This document shows positions 12,425 to 25,011 of a DNA stretch of 64,000 bases, in pieces; within the stretch, counting starts at the first letter, position 1, and every line of letters starts with the position of its first letter. The DNA is taken from assembly GCA_964057225.1 (NCBI GenBank), contig OZ059898.1:4898001-4962000 (forward strand), read 5' to 3'. A program made the translations under genes and the position numbers. Origin of the DNA: Auanema rhodensis. Lineage: Eukaryota; Nematoda; Chromadorea; Rhabditida; Rhabditidae. The notes beneath the pieces were generated by a model. That model saw only the letters and a list, made by a program, of their open reading frames with translations, did not search any database and had not been told where the DNA came from.

Positions 12425-15238
12425 ATATCCCCTTTTTCATATTCTTTTTATAATTTCTAAATTTGAATAATAATTATGTTCCAAAAAGTAATGAGAATCA
12501 TATAGTAATGGTAACTATGGGTAATTAACAATGACAATAATCATTTTCACCTGTTCTCATAAAGTAATTAACTGTGATCAAGCTTTTTATATTTTCTTCT
12601 TCATTAATTCAATAATATTAACTGAACAGGTGTTTTATCCAGGAAAAGAATGAAAACATTTCAAGATCAGTTCAATCTTCTCACCTCATTCTACTTTTGC
12701 CACCTTTTTTGGAAATAAATTTTCTATAGGCAATCTAGGAAGTGTTTTTTCATCCGTGAATAGACAAAAAAACATCAAAGATGCCGACAGTTTTGCACTT
12801 GTTTAAAAGATTCAATGAAGCATTTTTCAATATAGATATGGCCTTGCAATGTATTTCATCTGATCCGAAATTTTAAAAAAATTTCATTATAAAGAAATGT
12901 CGTAGTATAAAGTTTTTACTAAATTTGTTATGACACTAATGTTCATTAAATATATTTTTTTTATAAAAAATACTATTAAATCAATATAATTAATCAATAA
13001 AATAATATATTTTAAAAAGTTTTATTATAGTTTTGATTGAAAAATATAAAAATTATTTAGCATTCATGATATGATTTTATGGACGTAGAATAAACACTAT
13101 GAAGACATTCAACACTTTTTATATTTTAATGTTTTACATAGATGTTACATATATAATTTTTAAAATAATTTATAATTAAATATATAATTTATTTTATTAT
13201 ATCGATATATATAATTTTTAAAATATAACTAAAACATTTGGGAAAATGACCAACTAAAGGAAATTAGCCCCGCGTGCTTAATCTCAGCTGCTATTGCTTT
13301 GAATTTCCTTGTCATTTACTGTGCTATACTAGTACAGGAAATTAAAGATTTCTATCTTTATAAGCAAATGAGAAAGAGATACTTTGAAATCTAATTGATT
13401 CGTGAATAAACCATTGAAATATTCTTGAAATCTAAATCTACTCTTTATAATTTCTTTCTTTTCATCTTCTATTGTTCATAGAGTACCTCTATTCCTCTTC
13501 AATTCTTGCAAGTTTCCTTCTTTTGTGGTTTAACCATCATTTTTTTCTTTTTTTTCCGGATATTTAGAACAAGACATGATACAAACTCACTGAAACAGAT
13601 GAGCAGAAAACCTTCCATTGTTTTCAGAATTTCCACTTTTTTTCGTTTTTCTTTGTTCATTTCAATACCTTATAAGCGTATTTCAAAGAATAAATATAGT
13701 ATGATCTCTATAATATTTATTTTTCGAGAATATTGATTATAAATCTTTTCTTTTTCAAAATTATAATAATAATATTTATTGATTTTATCAATGAGACTAT
13801 TCGTTTCTCATATGCTCACTTTATCATTTACATCTATGTTCTTCTATTTCCATTACCATTCCATTAATCTCTTTCTTTTATTTTCTCACTCACTATTTAT
13901 CTTTTTATATTATTTCCCTTTAATAAACAGTCGGTTCGGACTCTTTTTCAAAAAGAACCATAAACAGAGGTTAAGTCGGTTACATGTGTCGGCTTATATG
14001 GTTATATAAGGTCATCGATAACTTATGTTATATATACATGTGCATATGGATAGATTTATACTGTAAGGTATATCTATATCAATTATCTCATCTGGAAACT
14101 TTTTCATCTTGTTTTATTACCCTAATCGTCTATGATGGTGATAGTAGAGCTCTGAATGAGACAAACTATGCTAATTATCAGTGCATAACAGCGTGTATTG
14201 TTCACGTAAGCTTCTTGTGACAATCATTATCAGTTATTAATTAGAGTAGAACGGTTGCATTCCTAACTGTCTCATCTTTTAATACCATTTTCCACATAAA
14301 AATACTATAATAACAGTGTCATCAAGATAATTATTATAATTAATAATAAAACTGTTCCCATCTAATGATTGTAAATAACCATATCATAATAAGCGTTATA
14401 GTCCCAGGTAGTATAAGCTGTTGATTAGCCTGAACATCTCTATAAGTAGTTTAGGCTCATTCTCATACAATATATGATTTGACAGATCTTTAACACTTTA
14501 AACTATATGTATATATGTTCATATATTCATAGCCATATAAATGATTTAACTTCCTAGCTTGTATATTCCCTGAGTTCATTATTTTGGAAAATATTTATAA
14601 TTTAAACTGTTCCTAACTTTTTAATAATTTCTTAACTATTATAAATACTTTTATTCTTATACACTCACTCACTTATATCATATTCTTCATTACAGTAATA
14701 TCATTATATTATATTCATTTTGATTCTTTTACCTCTCAACACAATCTTTAATTGATTCATGTTAAATCATTGATCGTTTGCACATCTTAACACCGTAATC
14801 CATACTTAACGTCGTCATCGTCTTCTTATTCTCACAATTTCTGATCTTGTTAGAGTCTTCCCTTCTTTCTTCTTAGTCTCGTAGCCCCGTATATCATTTT
14901 TATGCGTCCGTCCGGTCGTCTCGACGCCGACACCATCGGCTCCGCCCCTTCTCCGTCTTCTTCGTCTTCGCCTCCTCGTCCCAACTGCCCAACCCGCCTG
15001 AACCCACCATTAGAACAGTTGAGTTTTAGGTTCTAAAGTTTTACGCTTGTGATCATGATTGAATAAACTCTTGTTCTTCTGGAATTTCTCCTACTTCAAT
15101 ATTATATGATATATTTAGCTTTACTGAGATACTATCTATATAGTACAGTTATTTTTTTATTTATTCGTTCAATCTTTCTATAGAATTCGTTTCAAACATA
15201 AATACTTTAATCATTGAATACATTTTTTTTCAGAAAGT

Positions 15239-15247
15239 ATGTATTAG
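15239..15247 (+). promoter_or_regulatory. Two-codon upstream ORF before the RING-ligase start
   Basis: An acceptor (TTTTTTTTCAG) is followed by ATG TAT TAG, which ends one base before the main ATG at 15249. If the mRNA begins at that acceptor, this minimal uORF lies in its leader and could lower initiation at the main start. Confidence 0.6.
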
Positions 15248-15248
15248 A

Positions 15249-18200
15249 ATGCTGTTCAAGGCTAGTATTTCGTCATCTCTCTATCTCTTTGTTAGCTTAT
15301 TTATTCTGAATTCTGTATCGGGACGACCAACAGATCGTCTTCTCACTTCTGATCAAGTTGATCTCCTTGTCTCAACTTCATCTACACATCATGATGTCTT
15401 GACACCAGGCTCCTCGACATCAGAATCTGAAACCACAGGAGCACATCAACGCCTTTATGGGACGTTCTCACCTGCTGGATTCAACTATGAAACCCAAGGA
15501 AATGTTGTTCAGGTACGTCAAAATTTAACATTTTGATACTATTTAATTACTTCATATAAATAATCAAAAAGAAAATTAAATTCCTGTGATAACTAAAATT
15601 AGTTTTCTATATTCAGTCTTAACCTAATGCCTAATCTAATTTCACTTTTTTCTTCAATTCCTTTTTGGTCGTAGTTTACTTATAAGTTTTCTCAAAATCT
15701 TCTATTCAGCATCTCTCCAAATATTTTCCTTCTCCTTTTTGTTGCAAAAAAAAATAAAGCTCGAATATAAAAACAAACAAATACTGAAAAGCCTAATGAA
15801 AACGCCAATAATCTGAAACGTCTGTGCCCAGCCGCCTGACCTTATACCCTAACTGTATCCGGCTGTTCACCTGTTGTATAAGCTCAAAAATCTTTTATTA
15901 TTCTCTCATTTCTTATTTAGCTATAATAAGACATTATTTCTCTGTTTTTTCTTATTTCTCTCTCTCTCAATCTCTAGATTTTCTATTATGTTTCTCTTTA
16001 TGTTGACACTGTTAAACGTAAACAGCTGTAACGTTCCACAGCACAGGAAACAGATGTCATCTCTCACATCGTTCGTGCTCCATTTTTTTCAAAAGCACTT
16101 AGCCTCTATAAAGCCTATCATCTCAATTTGCTTAAAAGGCTTTTCCTTTCTCCAATTTAAATTCAAATTTTGGAAATCATCTGCCTTCAAAATATAGTAT
16201 GAAATGTTGTTTGACACGAAATACTGAAACATTTTCTTGGCATAAGGCTTTCAGCAAAAGAAATTGCATTCAGTTACAGACGAAAGGCATAATCTTCGCA
16301 ATATAACTATGCTAACTATGTTGAAGATATTCATGACATTTGAATGCCGACCGTGCCTTCGCATCCTAAGCTGTTGCAACTAATTTCCATATGCAAAGAG
16401 GGGTGGAAAGAAAGAGAGCGAAGCTTTTTTTTGTCATTTTTTTCTCTCTGAATGTCTATGATACTTCGATGAATAGTTAGTTTTGTAACTTAACTATACA
16501 TCGAAATTTTGTTAATTTTCTCTGATGCAACATGGCTCAAGAATTAATGCAATTGCTGTAGTTAGACAGAAACCGATCATCTATCAAATTAGTTGCTATT
16601 GGGAAATCATTTATAAGAATATGTTTTACTATCTAGCAAATATAAAAGAAAAGATGAATACAAATGTCAAACTGACTGTATGAGATTGATCATTTTGCTT
16701 CTTCGAGACTTTTTTTGCCGATGGCCAACAGGAGATAAATGAAGTTCGGCTCTCTTTCTTTCAAATTGTCTCTCTTGTGCATATACTTTACTGAGCAGAT
16801 TCTTCATAAGATATTGCTTTGCTTCTCGCGTAGACAAAGACTAACAAGTTTTCTGGCAATATTCCAATATGTTGTCCCAGAAATTCAATGAAAATCTGAA
16901 AAACAGTTGATGCCATCTACGAGATGAGTAGGACGATGAAGATGTCAGTAGAATTTGTCTTTGTCTTCACCCTGCTGTTCCATCATCTGACAGTTTTTCT
17001 ACTACGGAGGCAGTTCATTAGTCTTCGTACTTGAAATCACTAAACATTTTTTCATAGTTCTCTAATTGTACTTATAAGATATATAATTATAATAATTTAT
17101 AATAATAATATTAAATATTTTTGTATTTTTATTCAAATTTATCGTTTTCACATCAAGTTTGTGTACCATGAACTTTTATCTTTATGAATAAGATATGCAT
17201 TCATATATACATACATATATATATTTATTGAATGAATATAATCCCATTCAAATACTACATATGACTTGCTTATTCGGTAACTTCTGATCGACAAATTCAT
17301 TCATCCTCGGTCTGTATCGACTTTTGTTCTCCATTTTTTTCCCTTTTCTTTGTCTTTTGCGCATGGCACAACCCATATGGACAGATAGCCAAACAACGGC
17401 GATAGCTCAAGTTCAAACGGAGACCTACGACGAGTTTGTTGGTGGAAAGCCCTTAGGGCATGCTGGCCGCAGTCTAAGTGGCCACCCATTCCGTCATAGA
17501 GGGAGAAAGCTGCGGAATTGTTCATCTTCTGCCTTCTTCACAAAACAATTCCCTGGAGCATCATTCAACAAGCAACATCTCAAGCAAACATTTAACTTTG
17601 TCGTCGGTCAATAGGCTTCTCTATTCGTCATTGTTGCCGCTTTCTATTTGGCTTAACACGTCTGAGGAAAAACTAGACGTCGTTTTTGGGGTTTGATATG
17701 TGCTTGCGTACAAAGCTCATCTAATCTCAGATGTTGCCAGCACCATTACATTTCTGTATAAGCGTGTAGCAATTGAATAAACAATTCTAAATGACGGATG
17801 GAATCGTTTTCGTCCAGTTCAGCTATAACCTCATGTTGCAACTTCTAGTACAAATTCCTCTACTCTTCTACTAAGCTCTTTCTTACTCGTTCGTTTCTTT
17901 TCTTCGTTTTCTGTCTCAGCTCTCCTTCCTCTCTTCTCTTCGCGCTTTCTTTGTACATCTCTCTGGCTACTGGTGCCTAATGGCATCTCAGAATTGAATT
18001 AAGCTCCATTTCAATAGCGACCACACACTGAACGATTGCATAGAAAACGAAAAGAAAAGACAAAACGGAAGATAGTAGCCCTTCTATGAGTTTCCTTGTC
18101 CGTCCATATAGAATTTTGACAAGATCCCATAACATACATACAGAAGGGGTGAAAAGGAAGACATAAAGTATGATGATATATGCTTTGAAAGAATTGCAAA

Positions 18201-21200
18201 TGAGGTTGCAAATAGATGTAGAACAACTTTTGGCTTGTTTGTATATTCACAAATTATATGAATATAAGTCAATTATAAGTTAGAAGAACAGCTGGGTCTA
18301 ATGTTCAAATCATGCTCAAGTATGATGCTCAAGTAAAGAATATAACAAAGTTACTTTAATGTACAATGAATAAGTTATAATATGTTATAAAAGATCTCAA
18401 CTTATATATAAGTATCCAACACTTATTACTAATGTCATAGATCTATTTTATTTTGTATAAAACGATCAAGAACAAATCAGCAAGTTTCCTAATACTCACT
18501 AATCCAGTTAAAGATGATTAAATACTTACTTCAATATAATACAAGTATTATGTGAGAGACATATCTATAAAGATGAGAAGACTATACCGATAGTTTTATA
18601 GTTTTCGGCTTACTTCAAGTATCTAATGTTATCCGTTGCAACAATTCAATAGTTGGAGCTACAAGCTCAAGAGGATTAACAAAATGAAATGAGATGACAA
18701 TTCGATTAGATGAGGACCTAATCTTCTAAATAATGTCGCCCCTGCTCAACTATATTCAACTATGTTACTATTCGATTAAAGTTCAAGTAAATGAAAAGAT
18801 AAACAAATTTTATATAAATAAAAAATATCACTACCGATCATTCTTTTATCTCTCAACTTCTCAGGATTAGTTTGAACATTGAAGAGAAGATGGTGCTTAG
18901 CTTTATCGGTTCACATAAATTAGTCACATTAAAAGATCCACTTATTCTCTTTTCACACACTTATACTAGCCTCGTGTGTATACATCTGTTACTTTCTGGC
19001 TTTTCTTTGATATTCAGATACCATTGAGTTCTTGCTACATTTTGAATATTCTGTCTGAAACGACCATGAGGACAACCTTTCCTTGATATATCTAGTTGAT
19101 TTAGATAGCCGACAAAACACCTAAGGACTTTAATTCAGAAGACACATGTCACCGAAACAAAAAAAGCTCTTTGATTTCCTCGTATCCGACATACATTTTT
19201 CTTGTTTATATGTATTTCTACTACTTACGATAACCTATGTGAAGTCTTTATTGCACTTTACACTTATCTCATTTTCGATTTTGAATGAAGCTAATCAAAA
19301 GAAAGATGAAGTAGAGAAAAGAGGAAAGAAAAGAACATTTCAAAGTGAAAATATAAAGAGAGAGAGAGAGAAAGATTATGTACATAAATACCTAGAGATA
19401 GAAGGGTACAGAGAGAGAAAGTAGGACCAAGTCAGAAAGCGAATAGTAATGACCAAGGACATCTGCGTTCTTGTCTCCGCTGCGATTTATGGCACCGTTG
19501 TCGTCGTAGTGCTGGTGATGATGTTGAGTGCAATGGTCGAACGGACGAAGTCACAATCATCATCAACACGAACAGGGACGATGATGTGAAGATGAATCAG
19601 GATAATGACATCTTTTATTGCTAATCCTCTATCTGTTAAAGCTGATAAATTGAAAGTTCATGTATCAAATACAGGAGAAGGATGCGACGAAGAGAAGATT
19701 TCAAAATTAAAACATATTCTCATAACTAAATCTAAAATGTATTATAATCATGCATAATTGAATAACTATAATTATTCACAAATTTTGTAATAAAAACGCA
19801 TAACACAAGCCTGTCGTATATTATTGTAATCCTTCCTGCTTACCATTATACCAAACTAATTCCAGTTCACAGCCGTATCATCGTTTTATATTCTTCTAAT
19901 TCTCTTCATTTTGTGCTCTCTCTTTTCCCATCCTCCCTCCTATTCTCGAATGATATACACAGATGTGTCGCTGTCGGCTTCTTTCATATCGTATTGAAGA
20001 CACAACAGAGCTAAATTTTACGACAACTTTAGACTTAGGCCTTGTTGATGAACATAAAATGCCCATCATTATCATCCGACCGTACGGATCTGCTGTCAAA
20101 ATTCAAAGATATGACCAATACATATGTATATACTGTAATATCTTAAGGGTCAAAATATTATTTTCAGAGAATAAATAGAAAAACAAAATAATATTTCTTT
20201 CAGTTGCTCATATATTATATTATAAGCAATCTGTTATACATTGGAAAACAATAAATTTTCACATTTGATTTTATAGATGGTTTTGTCGCAATGATGTCTA
20301 ACATTCTAACTCGACCTAATTCATTTGTTCAAGCTCATAAATAATCATCAATCACAACGAATTCAACATACAGTTTATGAAATATTTTTTATTAAAATTC
20401 TCTAAAAATGAATAAAACTAAAAATTTGTTTTTTATATTCATCATAATTGGGAAAAAACGCTAAAATCTTTTGAAATTTTGTCGATTGGTTCATTTCAAT
20501 AGCATATAAATCATTCTTTAGCCGAAATACATTGTATGATTTAGGACAAGATCTTGAGCTTCATATATAGATTCTTATATATGTATATAATTATTATAGA
20601 AAGAATTTTCAAGAATTTTATACCAAATAATAGTTTACACATTGTGTTTATATCTTCTTCTTCTTTATTTCTTTTTATATCTTTTTTTTTCTCTCATTTG
20701 CTTGATAGTTTTGTGGGTACGCGAGGAGCGAAGGGCCAAGTACTGAGTGTATGGCGGTTAGATCAAAGAAATTCGTTGAATGAGCGTTATTTATGGTAGT
20801 TTGTATGGCCTCTCTGGTGATGGTAGCCAAAACGGATCATATATATTGCAAGGGAAATATTTTCTTGAAGAAAGATTCTCGGATAAAATAATTCGTATTA
20901 ACAAACATGACACTTAACAGAAGAAAATCATTTAAAAATAGTATTGTATTCCAATAGTTATATTTATGTTGTTATAGGTATCATCTTTCCGTGCCTGTGA
21001 TGCTCGTCGAAAAGGGCTTGATAGAACCCTATTTGGACATGTAGCTGTAATTTTTGTTGATGAAGTTCAACCATTTTTAACTGGATGTGTAGCATTAGAT
21101 AACCAGGTAATTATTAATGAAACATCTTATAAAACTAATGTTTCACGATTTAGGCTCGATTTGCTGAGAAGTCTGGGGCTCTGGCTTTAGTAGTAGGGCC

Positions 21201-22475
21201 AGCCTCACGTGTACGTATGAGTTTGAAGCCATTAAAGGTATTGATGAACTAAATAAATTAGCTTACTTTGTTTTTTCAGTTGCGATCAGCTAGAATTCCT
21301 GTTGTTGTTCTGGATGACCAGGAGACAGAAAGCTTACGAAAATACGTTGCTGATGTTGCACAAACGGGACGTATAGCATCTATAAGTCTTCAGTATATTG
21401 AGCCTAAAATTGGTACAACTCAAGTATTGAAGTTGCAGGTGGAGTTTATTGATCATTTTAATTTTCAATTTTTATTATTTTAGGTTTTTCGACCAACAGC
21501 ACTTAATCTAGCCCTTATTGGCCTTCTTATTATTCTAGTTTTATTTATTACGGTTCTAGTATTTGTGAAAATTCGCTGGAGACCAACTGCCCATCGTGAT
21601 ATATGGTTAAGAACTTTGGCGCGTTCAGCAGTGAACAAAATGGAAATTCGTAAAATAGAAAAGGTTAGCATACAAAATATATTTGTACTCTTAAAATATT
21701 AAATTTAAGGGATCAAACACACGAAAAAAGCGAACCTTTTCACGTTTATCCAAAGCAAATGGTTTATCATACCTACCTGTATTTGGATCGTTGAGTTCTG
21801 TTGCAAATACAACGAATAGCCAAGTAAGTAAATTATTAAGTCGGGTTTGTAAAAAATTTTATATATTTCCTTTTTTTTAGGATCGCTGTGCAATTTGCTT
21901 GGATGAATATTGTGAAGGAGCTGAGCTACGTGTTCTTTTTTGCGGACATGAGTTTCATCCTAAGTGTGTTGATCCCTGGCTTCTAGCTAATCGGCGATGT
22001 CCACTCTGTCAATATGATGTCGTTTACAAACAATATCCAAAAACTGAAGAAACTCCCACAAATAACGCATCAAATAAACAGCATAGTTCACCGTCCCCTT
22101 CATCTTCGTCATCCCCTTCATCAACAATACAAAACCGTGTCCAAGCCGAAGCAAGGGAACCATTATTACCACTGGTTGAGCCAACAAGTCCCGTAAGAAC
22201 AGCGGCGCCACTTTCTCTGACCAGCGCTACAGTTCTTCCCGAGCAAGCTCTTCCATGTGTAGCATCTCAGAGACATCGCAGGCAGCTTACAAACCCTCGT
22301 GCTAGATCTCTACCGCGTAGACGGCCTTTACGCCCACGAAGCTTCCTAGAAACAGCTGTAAGAGTCGGGGGGTAAGAATTCTTTATCATTCAAGCAATTA
22401 AAATGTTATTTTAGCTACTCATCAGATGTGTCATCCTATATGGAACGTGACAATGGACCTCAAATCATATTGTGA
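15249..22475 (+). CDS. RNF43/ZNRF3/PLR-1-like transmembrane RING E3 ubiquitin ligase
   Basis: Eight exons: 15249-15512, 20978-21106, 21154-21237, 21280-21438, 21484-21663, 21710-21823, 21881-22371 and 22415-22475; 493 residues. In order: signal peptide (about 1-25), a protease-associated-like ectodomain, one transmembrane helix ([19 protein letters not shown]), a basic juxtamembrane segment, and a RING-H2 finger starting CAICLDEY and including [13 protein letters not shown] and CPLC; then a Ser/Pro/Arg-rich tail. Human ZNRF3/RNF43 and nematode PLR-1 ubiquitinate Frizzled receptors and dampen Wnt signalling; that role is inferred from family. Exon 1 was linked by phase 0 and by resemblance of [21 protein letters not shown] to the start of the ZNRF3 ectodomain (LTGRFSRAG..EGEIVQ). 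Intron 1 is 5465 nt. Exon 7 must splice at 22371; reading through gives an immediate stop. Confidence 0.88.
17363..17614 (+). other. Open reading frame of 83 codons inside the RING-ligase intron 1
   Basis: GC content is clearly above the surroundings and the frame runs from ATG to TAG with mixed, non-repetitive composition (includes [20 protein letters not shown]). I recognise no domain and see no firm splice signals. It could be a nested gene, an unannotated exon, or a conserved non-coding element. Confidence 0.25.
19449..19589 (+). other. 46-codon ORF with one predicted membrane helix, in intron 1
   Basis: This opens at ATG ([15 protein letters not shown]), carries a strongly hydrophobic helix rich in Val and Met, then a polar Ser/Thr/Arg tail ending in TGA. 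It sits in a locally GC-richer patch within the 5.5-kb intron. It could be a microprotein or exon; there is no other support. Confidence 0.25.
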
Positions 22476-23013
22476 TTGCTGCTGCTAACTTCTCAAAAAC
22501 CATGTTTCCTTTCCATCAACCGGTGCTTAGTTATCAGTATTTTCATTACGGGTTGTGTTGAATTATCAAATATAGAGGTTTTCCCTTTATGGTTCATATG
22601 TTTTAACTTACTTAAGTCGCAAAATATTTACGGGTGATATGACTTGTCGTTTGTCTCACTAACTTCATGATAACTTTTCCAAAATGTTTATTTTAATTTA
22701 ATAATAATGTATTTAACTTTTTCATTACACTGTTCATATTACCTGTTTATATATATAGTATATATAGTTCAAGTCCAATGAATAGGTAATTTCGTAAAGA
22801 AACATGTTAGAACATAACTTTATACAGCAAAATTCACAGAAATTCATGCATTATAATAATATGTATATTAGTTATGAAAACACTTATTGAATTAGAGATT
22901 GATATGTAGACTGGAACCAATCTTGTACGTCTTGCAATGTCTAAATCACGATATTAAAAAACGTTTGCTAAGAGAATAAAACGAATAATTTTCAGTAATT
23001 CTAATATAAAGCT
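22476..23013. other. Intergenic, between convergent genes
   Basis: This is the 3' flank of the RING-ligase gene (plus) and of the LRRNT-like gene (minus). I see only AT-rich sequence. Confidence 0.6.
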
Positions 23014-24333
23014 TCAAATAACCTTGTCGGCACCCCATTCTTTAGCCTTACGAGCAAGAGCTTCTTTGAATTTCTTCCATAACTCCTTAATTTTTTTAAG
23101 TCCACCACACTTGAAATCGCATTCCTTAAGAAAATACAGAAATTAGTTTATATCAACACTTTTTTACTTTTTCAATGGCAGAGCAGTCGAATGGGGCGTC
23201 TTTCCCGCAATCACTATTTATGACATAATTATTACTGTAACTGCTCAACTGTGTACAATTGAATGAAGTATTTCCTTCAACATCAATAGCCTAAAAAGTT
23301 GTAAACTGTCTGATAAACTCGAGTTTGCTTTTCAATATATTTACTTTGACATCAGGGAAATAAGCTTGCAAGATTTCTGCTGAGGGTAGATTCACCATGT
23401 TGTTGCAAGGAAGAGCTAAAAAACATCAAACATGTTGGAGTGTTGCTAATCATAAATTATGCCTAGGATTTCAAAGCCGGGCATTGGTTTCTTAGGAAGG
23501 CTGACTTCAGTTCTTTCACCCGATTCACATCGTATAAGAGGATTTCCTTCGTCCAATTCGCAAATGCAATCATCTAGACAAGAAACAGTCGGAATATTCG
23601 CCGATTCTAAAATAAAACATCAATTTTAACTACTACAGGTATCATTAATTAGAAATAAGAGGGAGGAATGCATTCAAAAATATTATTTTCTGCAAAAATA
23701 GTTGAGAACAAAGAATCTGTCTAACCCAATTTAGTATATTCCCCCCTATTCTATTTCTTCAATTTCAGTCAGATGATTGTAAAATATAATTGTGTAGGAC
23801 ACCAGACGGACTAAAGCATAACCATATGGCCAACAGAAGATTTAGAATAACATTTCCTGAAGATCTAGCATTCATGTTTCGTATGATGGAATAGCGAAAC
23901 TAGATGAAATCAATATTGGAAATTAGATCAATCGAGAAGAAAATAACAGAAAAGTGTCACTTCTGTGATATGAGTGCAAAATATTAAATGAAAAAAAAAT
24001 AAACAACAAGCATTTCATCCGCGCTCCAAAACTTGCTCTTTTCAGTAGTTGTATCATGATTCGTTATTTCTGGTATATAATCAGTGTATGACTCACAAAA
24101 ACAAGTAATAGAAAAGTAAGATGTAGACGGCATTGCTGAGTCAACGAATAAAAAGGTATTAAAAATCTCTTCTTCCGTAGTTTCCTTGAAAAAAACTAGT
24201 TGAATTAATTCCAAGAAAAGAAATATGAGGAAGAAAAATAATGTTTGTTTTAATTATAAAAAAAGCTAAACTTGCCTACAGATATAAATAGAAGAGCGGT
24301 TAATAAACACCACTGCTGTAGTCGGGTCATCAT
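23014..24333 (-). CDS. Secreted Cys-rich protein with an LRR N-cap-like motif
   Basis: Exons (minus) 24276-24333, 23463-23606, 23345-23415, 23168-23290 and 23014-23124 give 168 residues. A signal peptide (MMTRLQQWCLLTALLFISV) is followed by CLDDCIC..(10)..C, which fits the Cx3CxCxnC pattern of leucine-rich-repeat N-caps, then segments with more Cys pairs and a Lys-rich helix at the C-terminus (KKIKELWKKFKEALARKAKE). There are no obvious leucine-rich repeats after the cap, so it looks like a standalone cap or a short secreted relative. Introns 1 and 2 both need GC donors (GTAG|GCAAGT and CTAG|GCATAA) to keep frame. The function is unknown; it is likely extracellular. An alternative exon may exist inside intron 1 (see findings). 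Confidence 0.75.
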
Positions 24334-25011
24334 CGCAATACACTAATGCGGGGCGGGACTGAACAAGAATGGCTGGAGGCCACAGTCTAGAGAGAAGATA
24401 TGTACGCTAAAACAGAATAGGATGGGGTGTGAAATAATTGTTACCTTATGTTAACACGTATGTAACAGAAAATGCAACCGTGTCAACCAGACAAACGTGA
24501 ACGAATGACGTGGGAAGATTCACATTCGCGTAAAAAAAGAAGCATTCTTAGTGGGCGGCCTCAGTTTACGAGTTGATTAATTAAATTGCTGACAGCCCAC
24601 TGAATGACATGTTTTTATATCAAAACTCTTTAAAAAACATTTTATTAAAATAAATGCATCCCTGAACATTCTGTAAATAAATATCGATAGCTCATAAAAT
24701 ATCATACTTTTCATAAAGAAACCCTAAAAACGATGTGCATATGACAAACATTATTTTGAAATTGAAGTTGTTAAGAGATTATTACAACTATAAACCATAT
24801 AATCATTATGATAACATTTGTGTATAATAGTAAAAAAATTGATATTGGGCAGAGTGTAGCATATTCACACATATCCCTATATGTACTTGCATGAACAGAA
24901 CATTTTTTCTAAACAATACCCAAGGCATTAAAACACGGCTACTATGTTAGAGCAATAAAACTATAAACATTTAGAAATCAATGTATTACATATTGATTAT
25001 TGAAAACGGAG
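24334..25011. other. Intergenic stretch without a recognised gene
   Basis: Upstream flank of the secreted Cys-rich gene and downstream flank of the next minus-strand gene. AT-rich; no supported ORF. Confidence 0.55.

Larger units (their letters stand above)
9346..15238. other. Gene-poor AT-rich region with simple repeats
   Basis: Apart from the two simple repeats listed separately I see no supportable gene. The best non-repetitive open stretch is 10951-11114 (plus), about 54 codons of balanced composition, but it has no clear splice borders or homology. A GC-rich patch at 14880-15010, just upstream of the RING-ligase gene, may be a promoter or an untranslated first exon. Confidence 0.55.

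Noticed and set aside
12101-12470. Long Leu/Ser and Glu/Arg open frames on both strands
   Set aside because: They are translations of the CT minisatellite, not genes.
21899-22375. RING finger ORF as a separate short gene
   Set aside because: The exon is continuous by phase with upstream transmembrane and ectodomain exons, and the terminal TAA is removed by splicing at 22372.
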